A stretch of 64,000 nucleotides of DNA from the NCBI GenBank assembly GCA_027603945.1, contig JADIIU010000042.1:1-64000 (forward strand). The letters are read 5' to 3'. The position numbers and the translations under genes were made by a program. A model generated the notes under the pieces. It was given only the letters and a program-made list of their open reading frames with translations. It was not told the origin of the DNA and made no database searches. Of this stretch, positions 36,145-46,058 are shown piece after piece. The DNA comes from Terramyces sp. JEL0728 (taxonomy: Eukaryota; Chytridiomycota; Chytridiomycetes; Rhizophydiales; Terramycetaceae). Within the stretch, counting starts at the first letter, position 1. Every line of letters starts with the position of its first letter.

Positions 36145-37455
36145 TTAAAATACTGTGCCGTCAGAGATGATTTCAATAGGAGGACCCTTTGTATCGCTTC
36201 TTTTCTTTGCTGCTACTTCACGTCCTGCTTTCCAAGTGCCAGCTTCGAGCACTTTTGCCAGTGGAAGTTGCTCTGCTGTCATATTCAATTTCTCTCGGAC
36301 CAAAACAGCGGTCTTGTCAAGAAGGGGAATAGTGAGCGCTCTCCATTCAATAATTACGTCATCATAAACTTGGAATTTAGGAATAGTTCCTTTTGGGACA
36401 GATGCGAGAATATGCTTCTTCAATGTCAAAACACCCATATCTACGAAAAGACCCCCATTTCTGTATTCTGGCAATCCTGTCATTTTCTCTACGCCGGCGA
36501 AGTGAATTCTTGCAAGCAAAAGGGGTTCCATAAGTGAGTAAGTAAGCCATTGTGATAATTTGTGGAAAGTAACCAATGTTTCAGATCCTGGCCAAGCTTG
36601 CAGAGAGTTTGGTGAGAGCTTTGAAACAAGTTCAAGCGCTTTGCATGGCCATACATCTCCCAGAGAAGATCCTCCTAATTTAGTTCTAGTATCTGGCCAA
36701 ACCCCGCTAAATCCAATTACAACTACGTGCCACAAACTATCAATGGCTACTTGATGAATTCCATCCACTAATTTAGTCGTAGGATGATGAATCAGATAAT
36801 CCAAAAGATTTCCAGGCCTGAACACACCGTCTCTTGCAAAGAAATCCGGAAATTTAAGTAAGGTTGATCCAAGTCTTTGCAGCAAGGTACATCTCCCTTC
36901 CAATCCTACAAGAGGGTTGCTGTCAGTAACCTGGAAGATTTGGCCCAGCTTTTCCACAGTAATGTTTTGCAGCCCGGTAGAATCGCATTGGTAAGGATTG
37001 CTTGAAGAAGATAGCCCGCCTTGCAGGAATAAATCCAATGATGCAATACCAAGGCCCTCTGAGCGGTTGTATGTTCCGCTGTCATTAGTGTATTTCCAAT
37101 TTGCTCCAGCTCCAGCATCTAATAAGACTGAAGTGACAAACAGATCTAATAACCTGCGCACACACTCTAGCTCATCAATTCCACTTTCTTTCCAAGTTTT
37201 GAGCAGGTCCCCAATGCGATCCAGAGTTCTGTTGAATACAGGAGATGCTTCAAAATGTCGCCATCTTGAATGGGGAGGAATATCAGAAGGTGACTTGTAA
37301 TCCCTTTTGATTAAATCGCAAACCAAATCAGCTACTGCAGGGAGCTTTGATAAATCGATATCAAAATTCTGCAAGCATTCGGGATGGGAAATAATCAAAT
37401 TTGTTCGAAGACGAATTGAATCCAAGGACTTGATGTGGTCGATTGTTGATTGCAT
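36145..37455 (-). CDS. URC4: Uracil catabolism protein 4 (DUF1688)
   Basis: Intronless gene, 436 aa, full length for the family. The N-terminus has CLQNFDIDLSKLPAVADLVC and PPHSRWRHFEASP, the hallmark of DUF1688; later FPDFFARDGVFRPGNLLDYL and GVWPDTRTKLGGSSLGDVW. URC4 is essential in the fungal URC pathway that uses uracil as nitrogen source (established in the yeast Lachancea kluyveri); its exact reaction is not settled in what I know. URC1 and uracil phosphoribosyltransferase lie within 4 kb, which supports the role. Confidence 0.93.
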   Translation of the reverse strand: MQSTIDHIKSLDSIRLRTNLIISHPECLQNFDIDLSKLPAVADLVCDLIKRDYKSPSDIPPHSRWRHFEASPVFNRTLDRIGDLLKTWKESGIDELECVRRLLDLFVTSVLLDAGAGANWKYTNDSGTYNRSEGLGIASLDLFLQGGLSSSSNPYQCDSTGLQNITVEKLGQIFQVTDSNPLVGLEGRCTLLQRLGSTLLKFPDFFARDGVFRPGNLLDYLIHHPTTKLVDGIHQVAIDSLWHVVVIGFSGVWPDTRTKLGGSSLGDVWPCKALELVSKLSPNSLQAWPGSETLVTFHKLSQWLTYSLMEPLLLARIHFAGVEKMTGLPEYRNGGLFVDMGVLTLKKHILASVPKGTIPKFQVYDDVIIEWRALTIPLLDKTAVLVREKLNMTAEQLPLAKVLEAGTWKAGREVAAKKRSDTKGPPIEIISDGTVF

Positions 37456-37606
37456 TTGTTAAATTGCGGGGAAAACGCAAAGCGCCGCCTGACCACGGAG
37501 CTTCTCAAAGAGGAAATATACAAAGACGGAAGAGCGCACTATGGCAATACAAGGCCCCCACTCGTTAACAGCCAATTGGGCAATCCCGCAGATCCATAAT
37601 GTTTTA

Positions 37607-38288
37607 TTAGCCTTTAAGTGGGTAGTACAGTGAAAGATAGGCCATTCTGCGGCAGGCCTTCTTATCTGTAAAAATGTCGTGCTTTCCAATTAAATCTTTC
37701 AAGTTAAGCATTTGCTCTGCATTTTCAGCATCTCTCTAGTAATTAGGAATGCTCACCATCTTCAGCCAATTGCTTTTATCCAGGGCAAACTTGTTATCGT
37801 TGGCAACATGCCTTCCGATCGCATAATTAATGCTGTACACCGTTGGGCCAGGCGAATCATAACAGGAGTTCTGTGTCAATAGGGGCTACCTTTTTCCATC
37901 GCATGTCATTCTTCCTTTCCAGCGTATTAAAGGTTTCTCTGGTTGATGTGCATCGAGAATCTATCAAATCTAGAAATGTTTTGGTTTCGTATTGGCCAGC
38001 CCCGGGAATCTGTTTTAAAACCAACTTACATCACTCGTGTAATTTGGAAATCTAATTGATTTGACAACTCCAACACCCAGCTTGGAAGTAGGCTTCAGCA
38101 GTGTCTTTGCTGCCAATGTATCCTTGTTTAATATCAACGGTACATTACTAAGGTCATAGCTCCCTGGGCCTATTTTATTGGTCGCGCTTGTAAATGTCTA
38201 CGTGAGATACCGAATACTCTGAATCTTTGAGACCTTGGCCCTTGATATTTGGCTAATGTAAAAATATCTGCCTACCTTCGCTGGACAT
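37607..38288 (-). CDS. Sperm-tail PG-rich repeat (STPGR/ODF3-like) protein
   Basis: Six short exons give 192 aa; introns 38253-38275 (23 nt), 38198-38217, 38010-38029 (20), 37871-37889 (19) and 37736-37756 (21). Unspliced, no long frame exists, so the gene is easy to miss. It carries PG-rich motifs: NKIGPGSYDLSNVP, IPGAGQYETKTFLDL, YDSPGPTVYSINYAIG. The first exon codes only MSSEA. The ending KKACRRMAYLSLYYPLKG is well formed. STPGR proteins bind axonemal or cortical microtubules (ODF3, STPG, microtubule inner proteins), fitting a flagellated cell. It sits inside the URC cluster between URC4 and URC1. Confidence 0.78.
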
Positions 38289-38358
38289 TTTGGAAAATCC
38301 ATTCCGCTTTATTTACACATATAAACACAAATTTATGAATTCAAAAGATTTATTAGAA

Positions 38359-39963
38359 TTAGTGATTGATGTCATCCCAGGTTCTGCCTTTAATATTTTC
38401 AAGATTAGGAGGTTCTACTGATTTGGCTGAAGTTGCTGAAAAGTATCCTGAAGCAATCTTTGCGTCAATTTCGACCTGGCTGTCTGGAGGCAGCATATCT
38501 GGGGGGATCTCGACTCTTTCTAAAATGGATATTCCAGACCCAACAATTGCATCGTATTTCTATCATTAGTCGAATGTTACCATATTACTCATACTGATCA
38601 TTCGATCAATCTTTTGAATTCCTAACCAGTGAAGAACATCAGGCATTGTTGCCTGGAAGCGCATATCTTTGACACCAGCAACGTTTTCTGTTCGGAGGAA
38701 ATAGTTTGCAGCAGTATCACCGCCTTCTGCTCTCTTTCTTGCGTTGTACACCAAATACTTTGTAACTTCTCCCAACGCTCTTCCCTCTTTACGGAAATAA
38801 ACAATTAAACCCACACCGCCTTCTTGTGCTTGTCTAACGCATTCAGCAATACCGTAAATGAGATACGGTCTGCAGGTACAAATGTCGGATCCAAATACAT
38901 CAGATCCATTACATTCGTCATGAACCCTGACTGTCAGTTTTTTGGTAGGATCGGAAATAAAAGATGGTGGCCCAAAGATGTAAATGGAAAGCCCGCCAAT
39001 TGGAGGCAAGAATACCTTTAGATCTCCTCTGGTAATCAATTCGGGATACATGCCACCGGTATCTTCGAACAGAGCACGTCTTAAGGAAATTTCATCCACT
39101 CCAAATCGTTTGGCAATACCTGGCAAATACCATACTGGTTCCACAGCACCTTTAGTCACCATTAACTGCCCTTTCTTGTCCAGGACGATTTTCCCATCAA
39201 TCTTCAAGCTCCCATCTCTGACCATTGATTCAATTTCAGCTAATTGCATATGGGCTTTAGTTAACGCAATCGTTGGACGCATATCTAGCCCTTCCTTGAG
39301 TTTATTTGCGAATGCCTCTTGAACTAAATGCCCCCAGGGATCCATAGAAACAATTTTCATTGGATCAAACCTATCATTAATACCAATCACCATGATTTGT
39401 TTGGAGGCACATTGAATACTGGCTCAGTATTTACTAAATTTGGTTTGTGGTTTGCATCCAATTGTCCCATAGCTACAGCAAGAGCTCTATAGATTGAATA
39501 TGCCCCGCCATGGGCTCCGATAGCGTTTCTTAATGGCAAAGACTGCGGGTGTCTTGAAGCGACAATTGGCCCTCTTGAAGCGGCATCTTCGGCACCCCAG
39601 TTCAATGGGATTGGGTTTACTTTAGAGTTTCCAGGATAGGTGGTTAAAATAATTCTATCAGGATATGGACTCTTGGTGGTTTTTGGAGGAGTGGCAAGAA
39701 CAGCAGTTTCACGGCTACCAAATGAAGATCTCTTTGATACTGTCTGTTGTACAGCTTCCAAGTTTAACGGTTCAGGAATACCTACATTTAAAGACAATTA
39801 CTTGCTTGGTGAATCTTGAAAGTTGGCGAAGGTGGGGCAATGCTGTTTTTCAGGATGGTTAGCTCAGCACGGGTTTCTTTTTGATATTCATCAAGCTATC
39901 GTTAATCAAAGTTACTCTGGATGACAAATTGTTGATTGCGTCGACGACTGGTTTGAGATCCAT
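38359..39963 (-). CDS. URC1: Uracil catabolism protein 1 (GTP cyclohydrolase II-like)
   Basis: Protein of 507 aa. Introns 39896-39915, 39782-39801, 39371-39390 (20 nt each) and 38560-38580 (21 nt). The first two exons (MDLKPVVDAINNLSSR, LDEYQKETRAELTILKNSIA) were recovered only by splicing; they add a short helical N-terminus. The core has the GTP cyclohydrolase II zinc region DECNGSDVFGSDICTCRPYL and the catalytic stretch FRKEGRALGEVTKYLVYNAR. The C-end reads KYDAIVGSGISILERVEIPP and GRTWDDINH. In the fungal URC pathway this GCHII paralog acts early in uracil degradation, after UPRT-linked activation. Confidence 0.93.
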
Positions 39964-40562
39964 TTTGCGGTGCTGGAGAAAAATGAAAAAGCGAACGGCA
40001 TTTGTCATGGGTACCGCAATCGCTCTAATTAGGGGTCTTGATTCTTGGTGCAACATGCGCACCGTGCCAATAGGCTAGTATACATGCAGGACATTGGAAA
40101 CCCTGAGTGCCCATGGCAGTCCAGAAGGCAGTCTTTTAAACGCTCCTTCTCCTTCTCAAGGAAACAAGACGAATTCAAAAATGAAAATCCCAAGTTAATT
40201 CTGTTCACGTGCACCTGCCACCAAGCCAATTTGTAAACTAAAGGAACCTTACCACTGGCGATAAATGCAAATAAGTGGCAATACTGGAAGCACATATATG
40301 CTCTATATGCCACCGGCCATCCTTAGGGATTATTTCTCCAGTTTTACGAAGCAAATAGTTTAGAAAATGAAATTTCAGATATGGAGGGTGGGGCTATTGA
40401 TACGGCGTATGTTGTGACAGTGGCCTTAATAATGAGCAGCAATTCATGTTTTAACAGAACCAGTAAATTGCGGCCAAAATATGGGGTTTCCGATCCAATT
40501 TGAAAGGTGGCTTTGCACCCGCTTTTGTTCAGCTCTGAAATCAACTTTCCAACTCAACAAAA
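39964..40562. other. Unresolved divergent region between URC1 and UPRT
   Basis: 599 bp between two divergent gene starts, unusually long here. The minus strand has a 94-codon cysteine-containing frame at 40029-40313 (LEKEKERLKDCLLDCHGHSG) and, upstream, a non-ATG frame at 40344-40544 (ISFSKLF at its end). They could be exons of one gene, but I cannot find splice sites of normal size joining them and recognise no family. The region may simply be the promoter and 5' leader of both genes. Confidence 0.3.
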
Positions 40563-41256
40563 ATGGGACAGATCAGAGTCATTAATCATCCAATATTCCT
40601 CGAGAAATTGTCAAGCGTCCGTGAAGAAAGTCTCAATTCAAAAGAATTCAGGAATTTGATTGGCGAATTGACTCTCATTCTTGGCATCACTGCGACTGAA
40701 AGGCTAGATGTTGTCACTACAAAACAATTGCAGACCCCAATTGGCCCCTACACAGGAATTAAATTGAAAGATCAAATCGGAGTCTTCCCTATTTTGAGAG
40801 CGGGTCAGGGAATGGTTGACTGTAACTTTTTATTAACATCAGCATTCTTGACTTTACTACCTGGTGCCAAAGTCCATCACTTGGGTTTGTTCCGTGATAA
40901 GGTAAGCGATCTTGACCGTAGACCACCCTCTTGCCTGTTGAATACTACAACAAACTCCCTTCTGAATGCAAACTGGATGTTGGGTTCATTGTCGACCCCA
41001 TGATTGCAACTGCCGGTATTGGATGTCTAATCTAGGTACCGCTGTAGCTGCTGTAAACATTCTAAAAGATTGGGGATTAAAGAAGATTGTATTTTGTTCC
41101 ATTCTTGTTTCCAAATCAGGCGTGGAAGCATTACAACATGCTCATCCGGATATTGACATTATTGTCGGTCATATTGACGAGGAATTGACTGATAAAGGTT
41201 ACATCTACCCTGGGTTGGGCGATGCCGGTGATCGTTTATTCAATACTTTACATTAA
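40563..41256 (+). CDS. FUR1: Uracil phosphoribosyltransferase
   Basis: Converts uracil and PRPP to UMP; the same activity is URC6 in the URC pathway. Three exons (introns 40902-40921 and 41016-41035, both 20 nt) give 217 aa, normal length. The N-terminus IRVINHPIFLEKLSSVREES, FPILRAGQGM, the PRPP-binding VDPMIATAGTAVAAVNILKD (restored by splicing) and the C-terminal YPGLGDAGDRLF are all present. The gene is divergent from URC1, 600 bp apart, so shared control is possible. Confidence 0.97.
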
Positions 41257-41320
41257 TAAAGTCCGCAATAATTGAAATTATACATGTATTAGCTTTTTTA
41301 TTCTGAAAATTAATTTCCCA

Positions 41321-43658
41321 ATGGAAACTGAAGATGACTCAGATCTCGAATTCGATAATTCAGAATTGAGTGAAAATTTAAAAATTGACCACGGAATCCG
41401 TCCACTATGGATAAATGAAGATAATCGCATTATACTAGAAGGTTATTAGGGTTTAACCCCAAGCATTCAGTCCAATACATCAAGAAGCAGAAGATTTACT
41501 GCTAGCAATAGCCGAACCAATATCAAGACCTGCAAGAATTCACGAATATAAACTCACTACATATTCGTTATATGCGGCAGTGTCTGTTGGATTAGATGGG
41601 GACACAATTATTGAGGGGCTAGATAAACTCTGCAAGACTGCAATCCCTCATTCGGTAATACAATTCATCAAGTCTTCCACTTCATGTTACGGGAAAGTTC
41701 GTTTAATCCTGATAGAAAATCGATATTTTGTGGAGTGTGCTGAGGATGAATTGCTAAACAGGCTATTGGACGATTCGGATATAAAGCTAATACTGGAAAG
41801 GAATATGGCAAATGAAGATGTTGCAGTTCAGCCTGATAATCCTGAATTGCTGCCCATTGACTTATTTTCAGTATTTGACAGTGATATCTATTTGGAAGAT
41901 GAATTGGGAGAGAATGACGAAATACACCCACAAAAATCAGAATCAATACATACTTTTGAATGTCTATTAGAAAAGATTAGATTAGAAAGAAAATTTGAAA
42001 TCGAAAAGAATGATGTGGAAACCTTGAAAAAGAAATGCGCAGATTTATCGTATCCAATGTTGGAGGAATACGATTTCCACGCAGACACCTTCAACCCGCA
42101 CTTGGATTTGGGTAATCAAACGTCTAACAAAGATTTAAAGCCCAACGCAAAACTAAGGTCTTACCAAGAGAGAAGTCTAGGGAAGATGTTTGGTAACGGA
42201 AGAGCACGATCTGGAATTATAGTCCTACCGTGTGGGGCCGGCAAGACGTTGGTAGGCGTTACAGCTGCCTGTACCATAAAAAAAAGTTGCTTAGTCCTAT
42301 GTAATTCTAGGTAAATAGTATCTTATACATTAGCTTGAGTGTTGAGCAATGGACACGAGAATTTAAATACTGGACTACAATAAAGGATACTGATATTGCA
42401 AAATTCTCTTCCGAGTGCAAACAGCCATTTGAACGGGACTCTGGAGTGCTAATATCGACATACACCATGTTGACACACAGTGGTGCGCGTGCGTATGATG
42501 CACAACAGATGCTCGATTTCATAAAATCTAGAGAGTGGGGATTTCTGCTGATGGACGAGGTTCATGTGGTTCCAGCAGGTATGTATGGCAACTAAGTAGA
42601 TATGTTCAAAAAAACACTTACAATAATTTCCTCACATGCCAAGCTAGGATTAACAGCGACTTTGGTTAGAGAAGATGAAAAAATTCACAATTTGAACTGG
42701 CTCATAGGTCCAAAGTTATTTGAAGCGAATTGGATGGAGCTGGCGTCGCTTGGTTATATTGCAAATGTTCAGGTACTCATTTCATAATGAAAGTGCAGCG
42801 AAGTTTGGTGTGACATGACAAAACCATTTTATCGAGAATATCTTCGGCAACCATACAGGTAATAAAAATTAACTTTAGGAAGAGGCAACTGCTATATACA
42901 ATGAATCCAAATAAAATCAAAGCGTGTCAGTATTTGATTGCCGTGCATGAGGCAATGGTAGAATGCAGCTTATTATAGGGAGACAAAATCATTGTATTTT
43001 CGGACAATGTTTTTGCGCTTAAAGTATTTTTGGATTAACTTAGCACTATGCAGAAAAACTACAAAAACCATATTTGTATGGAGGAACCTCGCAATCAGAG
43101 AGAATCAGACTTTTGCAACAGTTTAGATTTAATCCAGCGTTAAACACAATCTTTCTGAGTAAAATAGGCGATACTTCGATCGACATACCAGAAGCAACTT
43201 GTTTGATTCAGATATCTAGCCATTTTGGAAGTAGAAGACAGGAGGCACAAAGATTAGGACGGATTTTGAGACCAAAGAAAAATTGCAATACCAAAGTTAA
43301 CGCTTTCTTCTATACGTTAGTTTCTAAAGATACAGAAGAAATGTATTATGCAACAAAGCGACAACAATTTTTAATTGACCAAGGCTATGAATTTAAAATT
43401 ATCACAAATATTCAAGGAGTAGAAGACGGGGTTTATCAGCAATTACCCGAAGAATTGGCGCTGCTGAATACCGTTCTATTATCGCTGGAAACAGAGGAAA
43501 TTGAAAATGAAATAAGTGATGACGAGCTCCCTGCAATGCCATACACGATGTTGGAATCTAAGATATCCTCAATATCTGGAGGAGACGCAATGGCATACAT
43601 GGAATTCAGAGGAGGAACCAGTAGTGGAATGAGCCGAAAAGAAAGAAAGAAACTGTAA
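41321..43658 (+). CDS. ERCC3: TFIIH DNA translocase/helicase XPB
   Basis: ATP-driven translocase of TFIIH that opens promoters and acts in nucleotide excision repair. Eight exons, introns 41442-41463 (22 nt), 42311-42333 (23), 42579-42599 (21), 42773-42793 (21), 42859-42878 (20), 42958-42978 (21), 43024-43043 (20), give 729 aa. Landmarks: N-terminal [18 protein letters not shown], motif [13 protein letters not shown], motif [29 protein letters not shown], then [35 protein letters not shown] (motif VI) and [15 protein letters not shown]. It is slightly shorter than human XPB at the N-terminus. One of the most intron-dense genes here, yet all introns are about 20 nt. Confidence 0.96.
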
Positions 43659-45529
43659 CCATTATAAATAATGGAGCAGCGGCAATAAAAAAGTTGTATT
43701 AGTTAGAAATGTTAAAGTGCTAGTCTCCTCATTAATCTGTTTAAATTTTAATTAAGGAAAAGTATCAAAACAAATGCAATTTCAATAAAATTGGCATAGT
43801 TATTCCATGTCTTTCCTTGGTACTTGCTTGAATACTTCAAGAGTCAAAATTAGATATATAATGATTGTCTAGGAAGAGAATTACTCATTGGACAAAGCAT
43901 ATCAAAATTAGGTCCATCTCAGTATATTTTGTTGGAAATAGTTGAAATGCCAGCACTTGCAGTCTTTCAGAAATTTACGGCATTGGACTTTTTCAACTTG
44001 AACACTCGATGTGCTTTGCGATTTTGTTACCCATTGGTTGAGATTGGTAGAATTTCAACTACCGAAGCATATTTGGATCTGTTGTACAAATAAAATCGGA
44101 TATTCAATAGGAATCGACATCTATCCGTAACTAATTTATATTTATATTAACCAATTTTGCATACTCCATTTATCAATAATTTCGACATTTGGGAACTACA
44201 ATTTACGAGAAATGGTCATTTAGGATTTGATTCACTGACTTGGATAACGATTGGCACCACGTCTGCGCTTATTATTTTCAATTGTAAAAATCTGAGAGAG
44301 CACAGATGAAAATTAAACATTAATTTAGAAAGCTTAACTTCATTTTATACAGATGTAAATTTTAAAATACAACTCACAATTAGATTTCATTATCAACAGT
44401 GCTAATTCTAACAATGAGCATTTAACAACTTCTACTTTCAACACCTTGATTCGTTTTTATGGAAGTTTTTTTTAAATTTTTGGTTTGGACTTTAAATTGC
44501 GACTGAACACTTTCCAAAATAATGAATTTGTGATCATTTTAGTTTGCATTTTGATCGCTTAGTGCATAATTTAATAAAAATGGATGTATAGTATTATTTA
44601 ACTAGCAGCATCATTCACTGCAAAATTACCAAACTTACCAGAATGTGCTATCAAAAACAACTCCAATCGAAATTTATAATTAAGGGGTGTGAAGTGAATG
44701 TTGGAGCATAACTGTTCGCTTAAATAATCTACTTCCACGTTGAGATCGCAGCTGTAATAGCAATTATGAAAGGTAAAAAGGAACGCAACCTAACATAGAC
44801 TCATCCACCTGTGTATAATTGTTTGCTGGTTAAACTGCAACTTGTAAATTGACTTGAATCAAATATATTCTACTTTTGAAGTTTTAGAAACTCGATGCTT
44901 GCCAATAGTCGAAATTTGTGTTGAGATAGCTAGTTAATATTTGGATTAGAGAATGATATCTAATGATGACATTTGAAGGACATATTCTACACAAGGAATA
45001 GTTCTAACTTAATGAGGAGGCAAATATTATTGTTAGTCACATGTTGAACGAAGAACTACAAACTTGTGATGTGATGTTTGTGCAGACTAGAAATATATTA
45101 TTTCAAATGCCAATAAGTAGCAACCGTTATACAAAGAGAGCTTTCGTCTGTTTTATAATAGCGTGAATTCAATAGTGCGAACATTGCAGCAGTTCATGAT
45201 CGAATTTGATTTAATCATCCTGTCTGTCTTTTGTGTTTTGATCGATATTTCTAATACAATTGCTGCTTGCTCGGGGAACCTTGGTAAAGTCGTCACTACA
45301 TTCCAGCAATTAAGTTGCATTACTTACCTAGCTGATTTTTATTCAATATTGACATATGCGAAATTAAATAGTCCAAATCGCGTATTACAATGTTATTTAG
45401 CTCGTGTTTGTCTTTGAATTTGACAGTCACGTAACGTTATTTGTTGATCATCTGCAACCTAATTTTGACATGACACGTGAAATTTGTGCCTTATTTTACT
45501 TAATCGCGGAGAAAAAGTTGATCTCAATA
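43659..45529. other. Gene-poor AT-rich 1.9-kb interval
   Basis: By far the longest stretch without a convincing gene in the window. Both strands are dense with stops. I looked for tRNA (B-box), snRNA and repeat patterns and saw none that I can support. Two plus-strand frames exist (43947-44093 and 45163-45417) without recognisable features. It could hold a non-coding RNA, an origin or a decayed gene. Confidence 0.5.
43947..44093 (+). pseudogene. Possible short coding remnant
   Basis: 48-codon frame inside the gene-poor interval, with protein-like composition (LAVFQKFTALDFFNLNTRCA, then a TEAYLDLLYK end). It has no known domain, no neighbour exons that I can place, and may be a decayed exon or chance. 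Confidence 0.2.
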
Positions 45530-45969
45530 ATGGCAATCTTACCAAAGTCGTCAAACACAGCAATCGTCACATTGTCAAAATGGTCAACTGCTGCAAAAGA
45601 AAACCTCACACCTGTTGTTGTAGGAGCTAGAGATGTTGCAATTTCTTCATATCAAACCACTGTTAAAGTTTTAGACAGATACCCGCCATTAAAGGTATAT
45701 AACGTTTAAATTAGGCTTTTGTTGTATCCCTCGCGCTATTCTCATCAGTCCCGATAAGTTTCTTTCTCGGCTTTGCCGGAGTGAGCGGGGCTATTGTATT
45801 AGGTGTTGCTGGAACTGGCATTGTTCTAGTTCAAGGTACTTTGTTGGCATTTGGAGCCTTCTTTTTATTCTGGTGGTTACTTGGAGCTCTCTTCTTTGCA
45901 GGGTTAGCAACTTTCTGGTTCTCTGCTGGATACTTTGGCTTAAAGACCGCAAAGAAGCTTGCAGCTTAA
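45530..45969 (+). CDS. Hydrophobic hairpin protein, LDAF1/promethin or oleosin-like
   Basis: 139 aa from two exons (20-nt intron 45695-45714). The first third is amphipathic (SKWSTAAKENLTPVVVGARD, KVLDRYPPLK), then nearly 80 residues of unbroken hydrophobic sequence with Gly and Pro (VPISFFLGFAGVSGAIVLGV, GTLLAFGAFFLFWWLLGALF), ending in a short basic tail (KTAKKLAA). This profile fits lipid-droplet hairpin proteins of the promethin/LDAF1/Ldo group, which act with seipin at sites of droplet formation, but the family call rests on topology, not on a signature motif. Confidence 0.6.
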
Positions 45970-46058
45970 TTTCTTTATCTTTTCGACAAGAGCCTCATAA
46001 ATTAATCCTTTCATTTCGAATAAAGAATTTTATCAACATTTCGCAATTTGAGGGAGAA

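Noticed and set aside
39797..39797. Frame start at 39797 as start of URC1
   Set aside because: The codon is TTG and lies in an intron; two upstream exons give an ATG at 39963.
41446..41460. TTAGGGTTTAACCC as a possible telomere repeat
   Set aside because: It falls inside a 22-nt XPB intron and is not a tandem repeat.
45163..45417. 84-codon plus-strand frame
   Set aside because: Protein composition is plausible but no domain, splice partners or conserved neighbours; left as part of the gene-poor interval.
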